Notes under the pieces: model-generated
Told to the model about the DNA's origin: nothing
The model's database searches: none
The model's input: the letters and a program-made list of their open reading frames with translations, nothing else
Shown here: positions 9,701 to 17,590 of the stretch, piece after piece
How positions within the stretch are numbered: the stretch's first letter is position 1
Layout of the letters: each line of letters begins with the position of its first letter
Program-made: the position numbers and the translations under genes
Assembly: GCF_004217615.1 (NCBI RefSeq)
Contig: NZ_SHLD01000001.1
Coordinates: 1,612,001 to 1,676,000 of the forward strand
Direction: 5' to 3'
Origin: Micromonospora kangleipakensis
Lineage (GTDB): Bacteria; Actinomycetota; Actinomycetes; Mycobacteriales; Micromonosporaceae
DNA: 64,000 nt

Positions 9701-10356
9701 AGCTGCCGATCTTCCGGGAGCTGGAGTCGGCGTGGTTCCGCACCCGCCGGCCCGGGCCGGAGGAGGCGGGCGCCGCGCCGGCCGCCCCGGCCACCCCGGC
9801 TACCCCGGCGAACGGTGCCGCGACCCAGCAGTTCGCCAGGGTCGACGCCACCGGTCGGGCCGTTCAGCAGACACCACCCGGGACGACAGGTAACGCACCG
9901 ATGGCACACACTCCGACGGCCGGTGGAGCGCCGCGCGACAACGGGACGGCCACGAACGGCGGCGTCCGCCCCGCTCCCGCCGAGGCGCTGCCGACCCGGC
10001 GGCCGCAGCCCCCGCCCGGTGGCTGGCAGACCGCGGCCGACGATGGCTGGCGGGCCGCCTCGGCGGCCACCGAGGTGCCGGTGGAGGAGACCACTCAGAA
10101 GGGGCTGCCCAAGCGGACGCCGATGGCGCAGCTGGTCCCGGGTGGCGTGGAGAAGCCGTCGGCCTCGGTGCAGCGCCGGACGCCGGAGGGCGTACGGGGC
10201 CTGCTCTCGGCCTACCATCGGGGCGTGCAGCGGGGGCGTAACCACCCGACCGACAGCAACTCGACCGGCCCGGAGGCGACCCCGGGCGGGCAGCAGTCCT
10301 CGCAGTCTGGCTCTGGCCCGGTGGCCGGGAGCGGGCAGAAGGAGCAACAAGGATGA
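6721..10356 (+). CDS. cvnA: Conservon sensor-kinase-like protein CvnA (nitrate/nitrite-sensing domain, HATPase)
   Basis: A 1211-residue membrane sensor. After a basic N terminus a transmembrane helix lies near residues 25-45 ([17 protein letters not shown]). An extracytoplasmic NIT-like helical domain runs to about 335, followed by a second membrane helix ([17 protein letters not shown], about 341-357), a HAMP-like linker, and a GHKL ATPase domain whose N box is [15 protein letters not shown] near 553-567 and G box DRGIGIS near 589. A phospho-acceptor histidine box is not obvious, as usual for CvnA. The last 540 residues are a disordered Pro/Ser/Gln-rich tail with tandem repeats, ending in the motifs [12 protein letters not shown] (about 995), ADDGWRAA (about 1107) and [14 protein letters not shown] (about 1128). 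GTG start; ATGA overlap with cvnB. Confidence 0.92.
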   Translation: MSKRPKTAGSFLSRLRRPASRLRDMPIWSKLGLIMIVPTIATVVVGTSGLVDHLQTLNNANRAGDLANLVGYSGDLVDTLQDERTSAVLFLGARDNNPQAKAQYQEAYNRANSRVDQAKTPYSQQRLEIDGLPANYNALLGKIDDGLTGLPGTRSKVFNGKLTLTDAVKSYSVLITDLLAVRDSATQLAGDNDLSDRMRASAAVARQKEYLSQRRVVVHQALQQKSLTPILRNDYIASGTAQAQALETFKAVTNQADREFYDQTVSGSDLREAVTYNSFMENNSTGDMAGAKFGPDQWDAAMVANAKLIRTVEARLDGNVVRQADNLRSDVQRQVFLETGLLLSMLLLAILFAYLVARSMARSLRDLRQGALSVAQYGLPQAVARLRDPQVIGQLSPVQLANQIAEPLPVRSKDEFGQVTEAFNAVHLEAVRTAAEQAALRASVATMFVNLARRSQILVDRLIGHLDRLERGEEDPDRLAELFQLDHLATRMRRNDENLLVLAGADSTRVQREPAALIDVLRAAQSEVEHYTRIEFGVIDRDIEVAAHAVNDLVHLVAELFDNATAFSPPDSHVMVEARRVGDRASLYVEDRGIGISADLLRDLNERLATPPQVDVAVSRMMGLVVVARLASRHGVRVELRPGADRGTVADVTLPTSVLVPRALSGRGHQPPALPAAAGPAPAFGGPQAVGPAPAFGALAALGNGPATPPAPRPGESGNQVTLGGRPFDPASRNGSGTPATTGGMRSMPAWSDLTGASGISGSDSFTPRNSNGQPIDPLPQRRNGGDGDPSGTGQQPAIPRQLPSSPEAHPYNPPPVSGVPVSSSPVSGHPVSAQPVSSQPVSGQPVSAAPAHGQPYSAPPAVQPYSAPPAGQQYSAPSAGQQYSAPSAGQQYSAPSAGQQYSAPSAGQMPPQAAPSAAAPPVWPPVAAPDRDAATPPVPERLAAALDMTTELPRVHRPEAAMPPAANRPPAANRPTTPQQAGNRQRYADETMELPIFRELESAWFRTRRPGPEEAGAAPAAPATPATPANGAATQQFARVDATGRAVQQTPPGTTGNAPMAHTPTAGGAPRDNGTATNGGVRPAPAEALPTRRPQPPPGGWQTAADDGWRAASAATEVPVEETTQKGLPKRTPMAQLVPGGVEKPSASVQRRTPEGVRGLLSAYHRGVQRGRNHPTDSNSTGPEATPGGQQSSQSGSGPVAGSGQKEQQG
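9334..9441 (+). repeat. Four tandem 27-bp repeats within cvnA
   Basis: Copies at 9334-9360, 9361-9387, 9388-9414 and 9415-9441 differ by a single C/T change in copy 3. Each encodes GQQYSAPSA. Degenerate relatives (QPYSAPP) and a preceding PVS-rich repeat (9178-9270) extend the low-complexity tail. Copy number is likely to vary between strains. Confidence 0.9.
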
Positions 10357-10757
10357 CAACTACGCAGGATCTCGGATGGCTGTTGGCCAACTTCGCCGAC
10401 CGGGTGCCCGGTGTCGCGCACGCGGTCGCCGTCTCCGCCGACGGCCTGCTTCTCGCGTCGTCTCGTGACCTCCCGCGGGACCGGGCGGACCAGCTGGCCG
10501 CGATCTCGTCCGGCCTGGTCAGCCTGACCCAGGGCGCCGCCCGCTGCTTCGAGGGCGGGGCGGTCCTGCAGACCGTCGTGGAGATGGACAACGGCTTCCT
10601 GTTCCTGATGTCCATCTCGGACGGATCGTCGTTCGCGGTCCTGGCCGCGCGCAGCTGCGACGTCGGGCAGGTCGGTTACGAGATGGCCCTGCTCGTCGAC
10701 CGGGTGGGCGACGCGCTGACCCCGCAGCCGCGTACGGCTGTCGGAATGATGGGCTGA
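10353..10757 (+). CDS. cvnB: Roadblock/LC7 domain protein CvnB
   Basis: A 134-residue single-domain roadblock protein, the usual second gene of a conservon. It shows the alternating strand-helix pattern typical of MglB-like GTPase partners, for example [18 protein letters not shown] (about 19-36) and the long helix [21 protein letters not shown]. Its ATG overlaps the cvnA stop (ATGA at 10353-10356). Known conservons form a membrane-associated complex in which CvnB interacts with CvnA and CvnD; that function is inferred here from gene order and family. Confidence 0.93.
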   Translation: MTTTQDLGWLLANFADRVPGVAHAVAVSADGLLLASSRDLPRDRADQLAAISSGLVSLTQGAARCFEGGAVLQTVVEMDNGFLFLMSISDGSSFAVLAARSCDVGQVGYEMALLVDRVGDALTPQPRTAVGMMG

Positions 10758-10859
10758 CTGAGCTGACCGGCGGGTCGGCACGGCAGGAACGACACGAGAA
10801 CAACGACGGGAACCACCGGGCGAGAGCCGGTGCCGGGTGCGAAGGAGGTGAGCGGCGAC

Positions 10860-11237
10860 ATGGTCGATCGTGACGAGCCGACCGGCGCGTTGGTCCGTCC
10901 ATACGCCGTGACCCGCGGTCGTACCCGTCCCCGACTCGACATCGCCCTGGAGGCGCTCGTCGAGACGACGGTGCGCGGCCGGGCCGCTGCCAGTGGTAAT
11001 GGCGGCCAGGGTCGTGAGCACCAGTACATCGCCGCGCTGTGTGACGGACGCGTGCAGTCGCTCGCCGAGATCGCGGCGCGGTTGCAGCTTCCGCTCGGCG
11101 TGGCCCGGGTGCTCATCGCCGACATGGCGACGGACGGCCTGGTCGCGGTCCACGAGCCGACCATTTTGGACGACTCCGACGACGCGGTGGGCACTGAACT
11201 GCTGGAGAGGGTGCTGAGTGGACTTCGCAGGCTCTGA
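10860..11237 (+). CDS. cvnC: DUF742 protein CvnC
   Basis: A 125-residue DUF742 protein, the third conservon gene. The sequence contains LVRPYAVTRGRTRP near the N terminus and a winged-helix-like core (SLAEIAARLQLPLGVARVLIADMATDGLV). The ATG at 10860 is chosen over an in-frame GTG at 10830 because AAGGAGGTG (10842-10850) is a near-perfect ribosome-binding site at the right distance. It overlaps cvnD by 20 bp. The 102-bp gap after cvnB has no terminator-like stem. Confidence 0.92.
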   Translation: MVDRDEPTGALVRPYAVTRGRTRPRLDIALEALVETTVRGRAAASGNGGQGREHQYIAALCDGRVQSLAEIAARLQLPLGVARVLIADMATDGLVAVHEPTILDDSDDAVGTELLERVLSGLRRL

Positions 11238-11832
11238 CATGTCGCACCGGCCGTCGACCCCGAGCGGGCGCGTGACGTCGGCGAAGATCGTTATCGCCGG
11301 TGGATTCGGCGTCGGTAAGACGACGTTGGTCGGCTCGGTCTCGGAGATCACGCCGCTGACCACCGAGGCGATCATGACTTCCGCCGGCGTGGGCGTCGAC
11401 GACACCCGGCAGGTGCCGGGCAAGACGACGACCACGGTGGCGATGGACTTCGGTCGTATCTCGATCGACCGGGACCTGATCCTGTACCTGTTCGGTACGC
11501 CGGGTCAGACGCGGTTCTGGTTCATGTGGGACGAGCTGGTCCGCGGTGCCATCGGCGCCGTGGTGCTGGTGGACACCCGCAGGCTGGCCGACTGCTTCGC
11601 CGCGATCGACTTCTTCGAGCACCGGCGGCTGCCGTACCTGGTGGCCATCAACTGCTTCGACGGGATGCAGTACCACGACCCGCAGGACGTCCGGGACGCG
11701 CTGGCCATCTCCAGCGACGTGCCCGTGGTGGCCTGCGACGCCCGGAACCGCGAGTCGACCAAGCACGTGCTGATCTCGCTGGTCGAGTACGTGCTCACCA
11801 TGCGGCGCTCGCGGGCGGTCGCGCCCGCCTGA
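11218..11832 (+). CDS. cvnD: Small GTP-binding protein CvnD
   Basis: A 204-residue Ras-like GTPase of the prokaryotic conservon type. The G1 P-loop is GGFGVGKTTLVG (about residues 25-36) and G3 is FGTPGQTRFW, with proline after Thr as in MglA-like proteins. The usual NKXD base-specificity motif is replaced by NCFD (about 145), typical for CvnD. The GTG at 11218 gives coupling to cvnC; an alternative ATG is at 11239. It closes the operon and is followed by a strong terminator. CvnB and CvnD probably form a membrane-associated signalling switch under CvnA. Confidence 0.93.
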   Translation: MDFAGSDMSHRPSTPSGRVTSAKIVIAGGFGVGKTTLVGSVSEITPLTTEAIMTSAGVGVDDTRQVPGKTTTTVAMDFGRISIDRDLILYLFGTPGQTRFWFMWDELVRGAIGAVVLVDTRRLADCFAAIDFFEHRRLPYLVAINCFDGMQYHDPQDVRDALAISSDVPVVACDARNRESTKHVLISLVEYVLTMRRSRAVAPA

Positions 11833-11845
11833 CCGGCGTCAGGTC

Positions 11846-11879
11846 GCGCCCGGTGACAGCCTCGGCCGTCACCGGGCGC
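11846..11879 (+). terminator. Terminator of the conservon operon
   Basis: Perfect 12-bp stem GCGCCCGGTGAC / GTCACCGGGCGC with a 10-nt loop, beginning 14 bp after the cvnD stop. It has no T-tract, as is common in high-GC actinobacteria. Confidence 0.8.
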
Positions 11880-11964
11880 TTCGCGCTGTCCTGATTCGGT
11901 GGCCCGCCGGCCACCCGCCGGCCGGCCGGGGGCGACCCGCCGTCCGCCGGGGGCGGGCCGGTGA

Positions 11965-12789
11965 TCAGGCGTACGGCGTCCAGGTGCCCTGGGTGACCAC
12001 GTAGATGCCGAGGGAGTCCCGCTCCAGGCCCCCGTGCCGGATCGGCGCGAAGGCGTACCCGCCGGCGATGCCCTCGGTCACCTCGGTCTGCAGGTACGCG
12101 CGCCGGCAGCCGTTCGCTCGCCGTCAGCTCCACGTCGGCGGTCCGCAGCGCGCCCCTCATGGCCCGCACGCCGGAGTCGCCGTGCAGCCCGTCTGCGGCC
12201 AGCAGGGCGATCCGCCGCAGCCGCTGGGAGTCGATCAGCCGGGCGAGCCGCCGGGCGACGTCACCGGCGTCGGGGGTGAGCTTGTAGATGTAGGTGCGCT
12301 GGGCGAGGGGCAGCACGATGTCGTCGCCGGCCGCGAACGACAGGAACGGCACCTGGAGCTTCTGGGCCACCCCGATGGTGGCCATGGAGTGTCGGCCAGC
12401 GTGCCGCCGACCAGGGCGTGCACCTTTTCCCGCCTGGCCAGCTCGGTTACCTGCCGGGCGGCGAGCCGTGGGTCACTGCCGTTGTCCCGCACCTCGAGCC
12501 GTAGGGTCCCGCCGCAGGTTGCCGACCGGGATCCCGGTGACGTTCAGCGACTCGAGGGTGATCTCCATCGCCCGCTGCTGGAGGACGCGCCCAGGGCGGC
12601 GCCCGGGCCGCTCAGCTCCAGACTGGCGCCGATCACCAGTTCCTGGTCGCCCGGTGCCGCGCTGCTGCCGGCGCCGGCCTGGTCCTGCGGCCCGCCCGGC
12701 CCGCAGGCGCTGAGCGGCAGGGTGCCCGCCGCCGCGGCGAGGAGGCCCCGACGGGTGAGCACAGCGGAGTCGATTGCCGGTGTCGCCAT
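11965..12789 (-). pseudogene. Frameshifted remnant of an amino-acid-type ABC transporter substrate-binding lipoprotein
   Basis: From ATG 12789 the product starts with a Tat-like and lipobox signal (TRRGLLAAAAGTLPLSACG) and a mature start LVIGASLELSGPGAALG. Coding sense then jumps frame several times: ITLESLNVTGIPVGNL, then RLAARQVTELARREKVHALVGG, then QVPFLSFAAGDDIVLPLAQ with RIALLAADGLHGDSG, and finally LERDSLGIYVVTQGTWTPYA with stop at 11965-11967. Together these read as one periplasmic-binding protein of the branched-chain amino acid (LivK-like) class. At least four frame changes, near 12590, 12510, 12390 and 12110, break it, and its total length of about 275 codons is well short of the usual 380-420, so internal sequence is also lost. 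No permease or ATPase genes remain nearby. Confidence 0.8.
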
Positions 12790-12807
12790 TGGAGTCGCCT
12801 TCCCACC

Positions 12808-12827
12808 CCGGCGGCATTCGCCGCCGG
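12808..12827 (-). terminator. Probable terminator after the 12922-15261 gene
   Basis: Perfect 8-bp stem CCGGCGGC-attc-GCCGCCGG located about 95 bp beyond the stop of the minus-strand gene ending at 12922 and just upstream of the pseudogene. No T-tract. Confidence 0.45.
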
Positions 12828-12921
12828 CAATTCCGCCGGTATGCTCCCGGCCGCCCGGACCCGGCGTGAAATTATCCGGGTGTGGGCAGGAACACGCAGG
12901 TGGCGGGCGGTCGGCGTCCGG

Positions 12922-15261
12922 TCAGGACCGGTAGCCGGCGGAGCGGTACTCGTACTCCCGGTCGTCGTCCCGGTCGCCGGTGTCGCGGCTGAAGTCCCAG
13001 CCGCCGGCCGACTCCCGGCCGGGGCGACCGCCGACCGCGAACCCGCCGATCTCCTGACCGCGACGCCAGCCGCGGAAGTAGCCGGTGGTGTTCTCGGCGA
13101 GGCTCGCCGCGTTCCGGACGATCCGCAGTGGACGCTCCTCGCGCAGCGGCGAACCGGGGACCAGGTTGGCCTGGGGGACCCGCTTCGGCAGGCCCGCCGT
13201 GGTCTCGTCGCCCACCGCCGGGCGGGCCGCCTGCTCGGCGGCCTGCCAGCCGGTGTCCGCGGTGGTCGACCAGTCCAACTCGGACTCTTCGGTGTGGCCG
13301 ACGAACCAGGCGGACTTCGCCTGGGCGAAGATCAGCAGGTCGCCGTCGCCCTCGTCGGAGACCGGCGGGGGCCGGTGCTCCTTCGGCGCGGGCCGCCGCT
13401 CCAGCGGCGGGGGCAGGTCGGTGCGGGGACCGGACCGGCCGGCGCGCTCCGCCTCGGCCCGCTCGACCAGCCGCAACGGCGGGGCGTCCAGCCCGGGGTC
13501 GGTCGGCGGGTTCAGGCCGTCCCGCAGCGCCCGGTCGGCCAGCGGCGGCGGCTCGACCAGCCGCAGCATCGGGGGCTCCTGGGGCAGGTCGTCGGCGAGC
13601 CAGGGCGGGGTGACCCGACCCTTGCCCGGGTCGGTCGGCGCGTCGACCTTCCGCACCTCCCGGTCGCCGTACGAGTAGGCGGCCGGGGCGCTTGCGGGGC
13701 CCTCGGGGAGGTCGTCGCCGTTGTTGACCAGTGGCCAGTTGGCCCGGCTTCCCGGGGGAGCGGACTCCTGGCCGGGCCGGGGCGTCGGCACCGGAACGCT
13801 CAGGTCGGTCGCGCTGAAGCCGCCGGTGGGCGGCGCCGGCACCGGAGTGGTCTTGGGGCGCGGCGGGATGATCGTGCGCTGGCGTTCGGCGCGCGCGTTG
13901 TTGATCGCGGCGGTGGTCAGCGTGGGCCGGAACGGCTCGCCGGCCTCGGCCGGGGGAATGCTGCCGCGCTGTGCCGGGGCGATCGGGGTGATGCCGGGGG
14001 GCGGCGGGGGCGGCGCGGAGACCGGACGGTTGGCCGGCGCGTCCACCCGGCGCGGCATCGGCGGGACCGGTTCGGGGCGTGCGGGCGGCGCGGAGATCGG
14101 CCTACCGCTGGCGGCGGCCGGGGTGACCGGGGCCGGTGCGATCGGCGGCGGCGCGACCGGGGCGGGGGCGACCGGCGGCGGACCGAGCGGCCGGGGCGGC
14201 AGCGGCGTGGTGCCGCCGGTGAGCGGCTCGGGACGGCTGCGGCGGCCCACCGGCTCGGGCTCCGCGGGCCGGATCGTCCGCAGGCCGGTCGCGGTGGTGC
14301 CCGTCAGACCGGCGAGCTCGCCGACCTGCTCGCCCCGACGGGCGGCGGCCCGCCGGCCGGGAACCGGAGCGGGCGTGGTGACCCGGGCGCTGAGGGCGCC
14401 GACCAAGGCCTCGCAGCCGGCGTCGCAGGCCCGGACGGAGGCGACCGCCTGCCGCACGGTCTCCGCGACGGCCGAGGTGAGCACCCGGTTGACCGTGGCC
14501 CGGCGGGGCGTCTCGGAGATGGCGACCCGCAGGGCGGTGATCGCGTCGTTGATCCGGTCGGCACCCGCGACGCCCTCGGCGGCGAGGTGTGCGGCGACGG
14601 CGTCCGCGGCGACCGAGACCTCCCGGCCCCGGGTGACCGTGCCGCCGAGCATGCCCGGCTCCGGCAGCGCGTCGAGGACCGCCAGCGAGACCGGCTCGGC
14701 CGGGTCCGGGTAGGCCCGCAGGGCGGCCGGGTAGAGCTCCCGCAGCACCTCGCGCAGCGCCGCCGCGGCGGAGTGCCGACCGTTGGCCAGGGCGGCGTGC
14801 GCGGCCAGGACCTGCTTGTAGTTGGCCAGGTCACGGGGTGCGGGCAGGGTGACCGCGGAGAGCGCGCCGGCCTGCAGCGCCCGGGCCAGCCCGACGGCGC
14901 GGCGCTCGGCCGCCGGGGACTGCATCTCCTCCAGGGAGGCGTCGTCGGCGAAGCGCTCGGCGAAGTCGTCCACCGAGTCGTCGTCGGCGATCGCCAGTGG
15001 ACGACCCGCGGCGCTGAGCAGCGAGGTGACCGTGTGGTCGTCGCTGTCGGCGGCGATGGCCGCACCGCTCGGCCCGCCCGACCGCTCCACGAGCAGCGCG
15101 ACCAGCTGGGCGTAGCCCGCCGGGTCGTCGCTGATCTCGCAGACATGCAGCAGACGGCCTGCGTCGTCGACCACAGCGGACGTCAGCGCCGAACCGGCCG
15201 AAGCCGGTCGGTCGGCCGGATCCGCCGAGGCCAGACCGCAGTACACGCGCACGAGCGCCAC
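12922..15261 (-). CDS. Large protein with IS110-transposase-like N-terminal region and a conservon-kinase-like C-terminal tail
   Basis: A 779-residue protein of unknown function. The first roughly 320 residues (VRVYCGLA, VVDDAGRLLHVCEISDDPAGYAQLVALL, then a helix-rich part with LYPAALRAYPDP) resemble the RNase-H-like part and helical region of IS110-family DEDD transposases. The acidic catalytic pattern looks degenerate, and no terminal repeats or second IS domain are seen. The middle is Pro/Ala-rich and disordered. The tail carries LLIFAQAKSAWF (about 638-650), ADTGWQAA (about 667) and GLPKRVPQANLVPG (about 688-702), closely matching the end of CvnA encoded nearby. GTG 15261 is chosen because GGAGGAG lies 9 bp upstream; an alternative GTG is at 15285. 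Possibly a domesticated transposase fold acting with the conservon; this is inference. Confidence 0.7.
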   Translation of the reverse strand: MALVRVYCGLASADPADRPASAGSALTSAVVDDAGRLLHVCEISDDPAGYAQLVALLVERSGGPSGAAIAADSDDHTVTSLLSAAGRPLAIADDDSVDDFAERFADDASLEEMQSPAAERRAVGLARALQAGALSAVTLPAPRDLANYKQVLAAHAALANGRHSAAAALREVLRELYPAALRAYPDPAEPVSLAVLDALPEPGMLGGTVTRGREVSVAADAVAAHLAAEGVAGADRINDAITALRVAISETPRRATVNRVLTSAVAETVRQAVASVRACDAGCEALVGALSARVTTPAPVPGRRAAARRGEQVGELAGLTGTTATGLRTIRPAEPEPVGRRSRPEPLTGGTTPLPPRPLGPPPVAPAPVAPPPIAPAPVTPAAASGRPISAPPARPEPVPPMPRRVDAPANRPVSAPPPPPPGITPIAPAQRGSIPPAEAGEPFRPTLTTAAINNARAERQRTIIPPRPKTTPVPAPPTGGFSATDLSVPVPTPRPGQESAPPGSRANWPLVNNGDDLPEGPASAPAAYSYGDREVRKVDAPTDPGKGRVTPPWLADDLPQEPPMLRLVEPPPLADRALRDGLNPPTDPGLDAPPLRLVERAEAERAGRSGPRTDLPPPLERRPAPKEHRPPPVSDEGDGDLLIFAQAKSAWFVGHTEESELDWSTTADTGWQAAEQAARPAVGDETTAGLPKRVPQANLVPGSPLREERPLRIVRNAASLAENTTGYFRGWRRGQEIGGFAVGGRPGRESAGGWDFSRDTGDRDDDREYEYRSAGYRS

Positions 15262-15327
15262 GGCGTCGTCCTCCTCCCGGGACACAGGTCGTTACTTCTG
15301 CCAGAGACTGATGCTCCCCGTTACGGG

Positions 15328-16269
15328 TCAGTCGCGCCAGTCCACGACAGCAGAGATCTTGCCGACAATGGTGCGCCAACCCAAACTTGCGGTTTGTGCC
15401 CCGATTTTCTTCAGGCGCCGCCGGCCCAGGAAAGCACCTATTCCGCCGTTGACAGAAGCCCGCAGCGCCTCGTCCAGGTCGTCCAGGCTGGAGCTCGCGG
15501 AGAGCATGTCCAGCACCGCCGGTAGCCGCAGCGCGTACGCAAGGTCACGGGCGACCTCGCCAGCCTCGATCAGGAGCGTGGGGTCCCACGTGTCGTGCCC
15601 GCCGCGGAGGTTCTCCACGACCAGGTCGAGCTCGTAGGTGTCCTCGTCCAGCGGGGCGATGTCGGCCGGTTCGACCCGTTCGGACAGTTCATTCCAGCTG
15701 TCCAGTTGGGACAGGTCGTTGGGCGCGCCGGATCGGACGAAGCTGACCAGCGACTCCGGCGTCTTGAACAGCAGCAGCCGGCCGCGGTGGCTGAGGAAGA
15801 CCGGCACCTCCTCGTCGCCCGCGGCGTCCTCGTCCTCGTCCTCGTCGGCCTCGTCCTCGGCCTCCGCCTTCTCCTCGGCCGCCCGGGCGGCGGCGCGCCG
15901 GCGGCCCCCGGGCCGCTCGTCGTCCTCTTCCTTCTCCGCGGACAGGGCGGCGAACTCCTCGTCGAGGATCACCACCTCCTCGTCCTCGGCCTCGGCCTCG
16001 ACGACCTGGCGGCGGGCCAGGAAGGGGTCGTCCTCGTCGCGCTCGGCGACGTCGGTCGGGGTCAGCTCCCGCGCCGGCCGGTACGCGCGCAGGGTGAAGC
16101 CGGTGCCGGCGGGCAGGGCGATCTCCACCGGGTCGATCCGCAGCTCGTCCCAGAGCGCGCGGTCGGCCGCCGGGCGGTCGTCGTCGACCTCGTCTGCTGC
16201 GGCCGACGCGGTGCTCTCGTCGAGCTCGGGCTCGTCGGCGTCGGGCCGTTGGGGCGACTGGCGGGCCAC
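15328..16269 (-). CDS. Conserved hypothetical protein with long acidic linker
   Basis: A 313-residue protein not recognised as a named family. An N-terminal segment with Asp/Glu-rich stretches and a strongly charged low-complexity linker (about residues 105-165) precede a folded C-terminal domain beginning VPVFLSHRGRLLLFKTPESLVSFVRSG and ending near ISAVVDWRD. The GTG at 16269 is chosen because GGAGG (complement at 16274-16278) lies 4 bp before it; the longer ORF from 16338 lacks such a site. No membrane segment. It lies 66 bp upstream of the transposase-like gene on the same strand, so the two may be co-transcribed. Confidence 0.7.
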   Translation of the reverse strand: MARQSPQRPDADEPELDESTASAAADEVDDDRPAADRALWDELRIDPVEIALPAGTGFTLRAYRPARELTPTDVAERDEDDPFLARRQVVEAEAEDEEVVILDEEFAALSAEKEEDDERPGGRRRAAARAAEEKAEAEDEADEDEDEDAAGDEEVPVFLSHRGRLLLFKTPESLVSFVRSGAPNDLSQLDSWNELSERVEPADIAPLDEDTYELDLVVENLRGGHDTWDPTLLIEAGEVARDLAYALRLPAVLDMLSASSSLDDLDEALRASVNGGIGAFLGRRRLKKIGAQTASLGWRTIVGKISAVVDWRD

Positions 16270-16403
16270 GCTGACCTCCGTGTGCTGTCGGGTTTGCGCA
16301 CCCGGCGACACCTTCGGTCGCCGAGTGACTCTGCGCACATACCCTAGTGGGCGACCCGCCGAGGCCGGGACCGCACCCCGGTGGCGTCCCGGCGGACGGA
16401 CAA

Positions 16404-16416
16404 GTAGCGTTGCTAC
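16404..16416. promoter_or_regulatory. Inverted repeat over the PadR promoter
   Basis: GTAGC-gtt-GCTAC, perfect 5-bp arms, overlapping a -10-like TAGCGT (16405-16410) and ending 2 bp before the PadR start codon at 16419. Probable site of autoregulation; the message would be leaderless or nearly so. Confidence 0.55.
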
Positions 16417-16418
16417 GT

Positions 16419-16760
16419 ATGAAGGCCCAGGCGCTGCACGGACATCTCGACGCGCTGCTGCTGGCGGTCCTGGAGCAGGGCGAACTCCACGGGTACGCGA
16501 TCATCGAGGCGCTCCGGGCGCGCAGTGGCGGCACGCTGGACCTGCCCACCGGCACCATCTACCCGGCGCTGCGCCGACTGGAGCGGGCGGGCTACGTCGC
16601 CAGCTCGTGGAGCACCGTCAACGGCCGGGAACGACGGACGTACCAGCTCACCGAGGCCGGCGGGCGGGCACTGGCCGGCGAGCGCGCCGGCTGGCGCGAG
16701 TTCAGCGCGACCGTGGGCCGGTTCCTCGGGGCCGACGAACCGCCGACCGCACCCGCCTGA
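16419..16760 (+). CDS. PadR family transcriptional regulator
   Basis: A 113-residue PadR winged-helix protein of the short class: LHGHLDALLLAVLEQGELHGYAI, then the signature LPTGTIYPALRRLERAGYVAS (about 44-64) and the wing GRERRTYQLTEAG. The ATG at 16419 is chosen; the frame is open upstream but without family resemblance. It is convergent with a membrane protein whose N terminus is a HAAS or permease-prefix domain, a frequent partner of PadR regulators, so it may regulate that gene as well as itself. Confidence 0.9.
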   Translation: MKAQALHGHLDALLLAVLEQGELHGYAIIEALRARSGGTLDLPTGTIYPALRRLERAGYVASSWSTVNGRERRTYQLTEAGGRALAGERAGWREFSATVGRFLGADEPPTAPA

Positions 16761-16864
16761 CCCTCGGGGCGATGGCGCGCCAACCCGGCCTGGCCCGGCG
16801 CGTCGGCCCGGCTCGGTTTCCCGGCGGTGCGCCGGCCGCGGGCGGGCCCGGTCCACCGGCGGCG

Positions 16865-17533
16865 TCACCGGGTGGCCAGCAGCCAGCAGCGGGCGGCCCG
16901 GGCCAACGCGAACCAGGCCACGCCCGTCAGCACCGCCCCGAGGATCATCGGCGGCCAGGTCAGGGCCGCCTGCCAGAGCCCGATCGACCAGGCGAGCAGG
17001 GCGCTGCCGGCGAGCGCGCCCAGGCCCAGCGCGCCGGTGAGGCCGAAGCCCACCGCGCGCCCCAGGCGGGGCAGCCGGGTCGACCCGTACCGCGCGGCGA
17101 GGAAGCCCAGCAGCAGCCCGGCCAGCGCCAGCCCGGCGACCAGGCCCCAGATCCCGTTCAGCGAGGCGGAGAGCACGTGGTAGCCCACGGGCGGCGGACC
17201 CCCGTCCCAGTGCGCGCCCCGCCAGGTCAGATCACCGCCGGCCATCAGCGCCACCGCCACCGCCAGCGCCCGCACCGCCAACCGGCGCAGCGCCCCGGCC
17301 GTCAGCTCGGCCTGGTAGCCCGGGACGAGCTGGGTCGGGCTGCCGAACTCGGCCACCGCGCGCCGCTCGGCCTCCGCCGCCGGCAGGCCGTCCTCCCGGT
17401 ACGCCTCGGCGGCGTCCAGCAGCGCGTGCCGCGCCTCGGTGATCAGGTCGCTCTTCAACCGGCCCGGCCCGTGCAGGCGCCCGGCCAGCTCCCGCAGGTG
17501 CTCCTCCACGAGCGCGCCGTCGTACCCCCGCAT
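16865..17533 (-). CDS. Permease-prefix/HAAS-domain membrane protein
   Basis: A 222-residue protein. The first about 80 residues form the helical prefix module (YDGALVEEHLRELAGRLHGPGRLKSDLITEARHALLDAAEAYREDG ... AVAEFGSP, split here for brevity), typically found in front of membrane proteins paired with PadR regulators. Four hydrophobic helices follow (about 83-105, 125-150, 160-180, 190-215). Function unknown; sensing or modulation of the cell envelope has been suggested for such pairs. It follows cydC at a distance of 57 bp upstream on the same strand, but the cyd genes are transcribed towards it, so read-through is possible. Confidence 0.75.
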   Translation of the reverse strand: MRGYDGALVEEHLRELAGRLHGPGRLKSDLITEARHALLDAAEAYREDGLPAAEAERRAVAEFGSPTQLVPGYQAELTAGALRRLAVRALAVAVALMAGGDLTWRGAHWDGGPPPVGYHVLSASLNGIWGLVAGLALAGLLLGFLAARYGSTRLPRLGRAVGFGLTGALGLGALAGSALLAWSIGLWQAALTWPPMILGAVLTGVAWFALARAARCWLLATR

Positions 17534-17590
17534 GGCCTCACCCTGCCACCCGGCGCGGCCCGGCGCGTCCGGGGAATTCCCGGAGACCGC

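Noticed and set aside
6571..10359. A minus-strand open frame of 1262 codons opposite cvnA
   Set aside because: Arg/Gly/Val-rich antisense shadow of the conservon kinase; its sequence mirrors the CvnA repeats and has no recognisable domain.
12922..15261. Active IS110-family insertion sequence
   Set aside because: The protein is far longer than IS110 transposases, has a degraded acidic pattern, carries a conservon-type tail and lacks flanking ends.
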